A stretch of 64,000 nt of DNA from Hyphomicrobiales bacterium. Lineage in GTDB: Bacteria; Pseudomonadota; Alphaproteobacteria; Rhizobiales; Rhizobiaceae. The notes beneath the pieces were generated by a model, which was not told the origin of the DNA, did not search any database, and saw only the letters and a program-made list of their open reading frames with translations. Shown here one piece after another: positions 63,987 to 64,000 of this stretch. Numbering within the stretch: position 1 is the stretch's first letter; every line of letters starts with the position of its first letter. Position numbers and translations under genes: made by a program. The stretch spans positions 401,945 to 465,944 of the forward strand of contig UBMU01000008.1 in NCBI GenBank assembly GCA_900466605.1, written 5' to 3'.

Positions 63987-64000
63987 TCCTCCCCGTTTTA
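63983..64000. mobile_element. Possible left end of an inserted element
   Basis: The last 18 bases begin GTAATCCTCCCCG and do not continue the GGDEF coding sequence in any frame. GTAA at the very edge is how many IS66-family elements begin, but too little sequence is present for a real identification; an assembly junction would look the same. Confidence 0.25.

Overview
The window is chromosomal DNA of an alphaproteobacterium, very probably a member of the Rhizobiaceae (Rhizobium/Ensifer/Agrobacterium group). The evidence is the GC-rich coding style, the rhizobial form of housekeeping proteins (InfB, NusA, RimP, LepA, a DnaX without the zinc-binding cysteines, a CycM-like cytochrome), promoters close to the rhizobial CTTGAC-N17-CTATAT form, and the load of ABC transporters and sugar and amino-acid catabolic genes. 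I cannot name genus or species without a search.

Layout. 1-5950: the minus-strand rimP-nusA-ylxR-infB operon, with a recognisable promoter and, in its leader, an intrinsic terminator in front of rimP. 6045-13039: mixed small transcription units (MFS exporter and GNAT; lytic transglycosylase and recR; MOSC protein; hydrolase; Lrp/AsnC regulator; DUF992 protein; LysE exporter). 13114-15510: ybaB, dnaX and the SRP RNA gene ffs with its promoter, all minus strand. 15561-18440: HIT protein, NudC, and a WYL regulator / small protein / VOC module with an inverted repeat. 18440-24361: pheA-kdsB, a membrane-anchored cytochrome c, an AEC permease, a highly structured intergenic segment that looks like a small RNA, a Tat-exported aspartoacylase-like protein, a cold-shock protein and a frameshifted gene. 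24511-33708: a hydratase, two tiny genes, adenosine kinase, SH3 protein, glyoxylate/hydroxypyruvate reductase, the tightly overlapped recF-moeB-GNAT operon, a nitrilase, a truncated haemoglobin and an XRE-cupin/GNAT pair. 33837-36196: lepA and a GFA-family protein.

36292-42823 is a nucleotide-sugar locus: an RmlC-type epimerase, a DegT aminotransferase, a NeuD-like acetyltransferase, a CmcI-type methyltransferase, CDP-glucose synthase and dehydratase (rfbF, rfbG) and a C-methyltransferase. It makes sense as a source of an unusual branched and/or amino 6-deoxy sugar for surface polysaccharide, but no glycosyltransferase is present. 43427-48878 is a complete oligopeptide ABC transporter operon (oppABCDF), followed on the other strand by a soluble lytic transglycosylase with a solute-binding domain.

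50558-62311 is a hydroxyproline utilisation region. One minus-strand operon encodes a polar amino-acid ABC transporter, a FAD D-amino-acid dehydrogenase, aconitase X (cis-3-hydroxyproline dehydratase family) and a proline-racemase-superfamily enzyme. Around it lie an alpha-ketoglutarate semialdehyde dehydrogenase, a delta-1-pyrroline-2-carboxylate reductase, a DapA-family deaminase and a FadR-type GntR regulator. Together they could take 4-hydroxyproline to alpha-ketoglutarate and 3-hydroxyproline to proline. Two novel-looking DNA motifs recur in the cluster's promoter regions, and the racemase-family enzyme carries Ser and Thr where the catalytic cysteines usually are.

The window ends in a membrane-bound diguanylate-cyclase-type gene whose reading frame breaks off inside the GGDEF domain, probably at the edge of an inserted element. 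No tRNA, rRNA or CRISPR array was seen.
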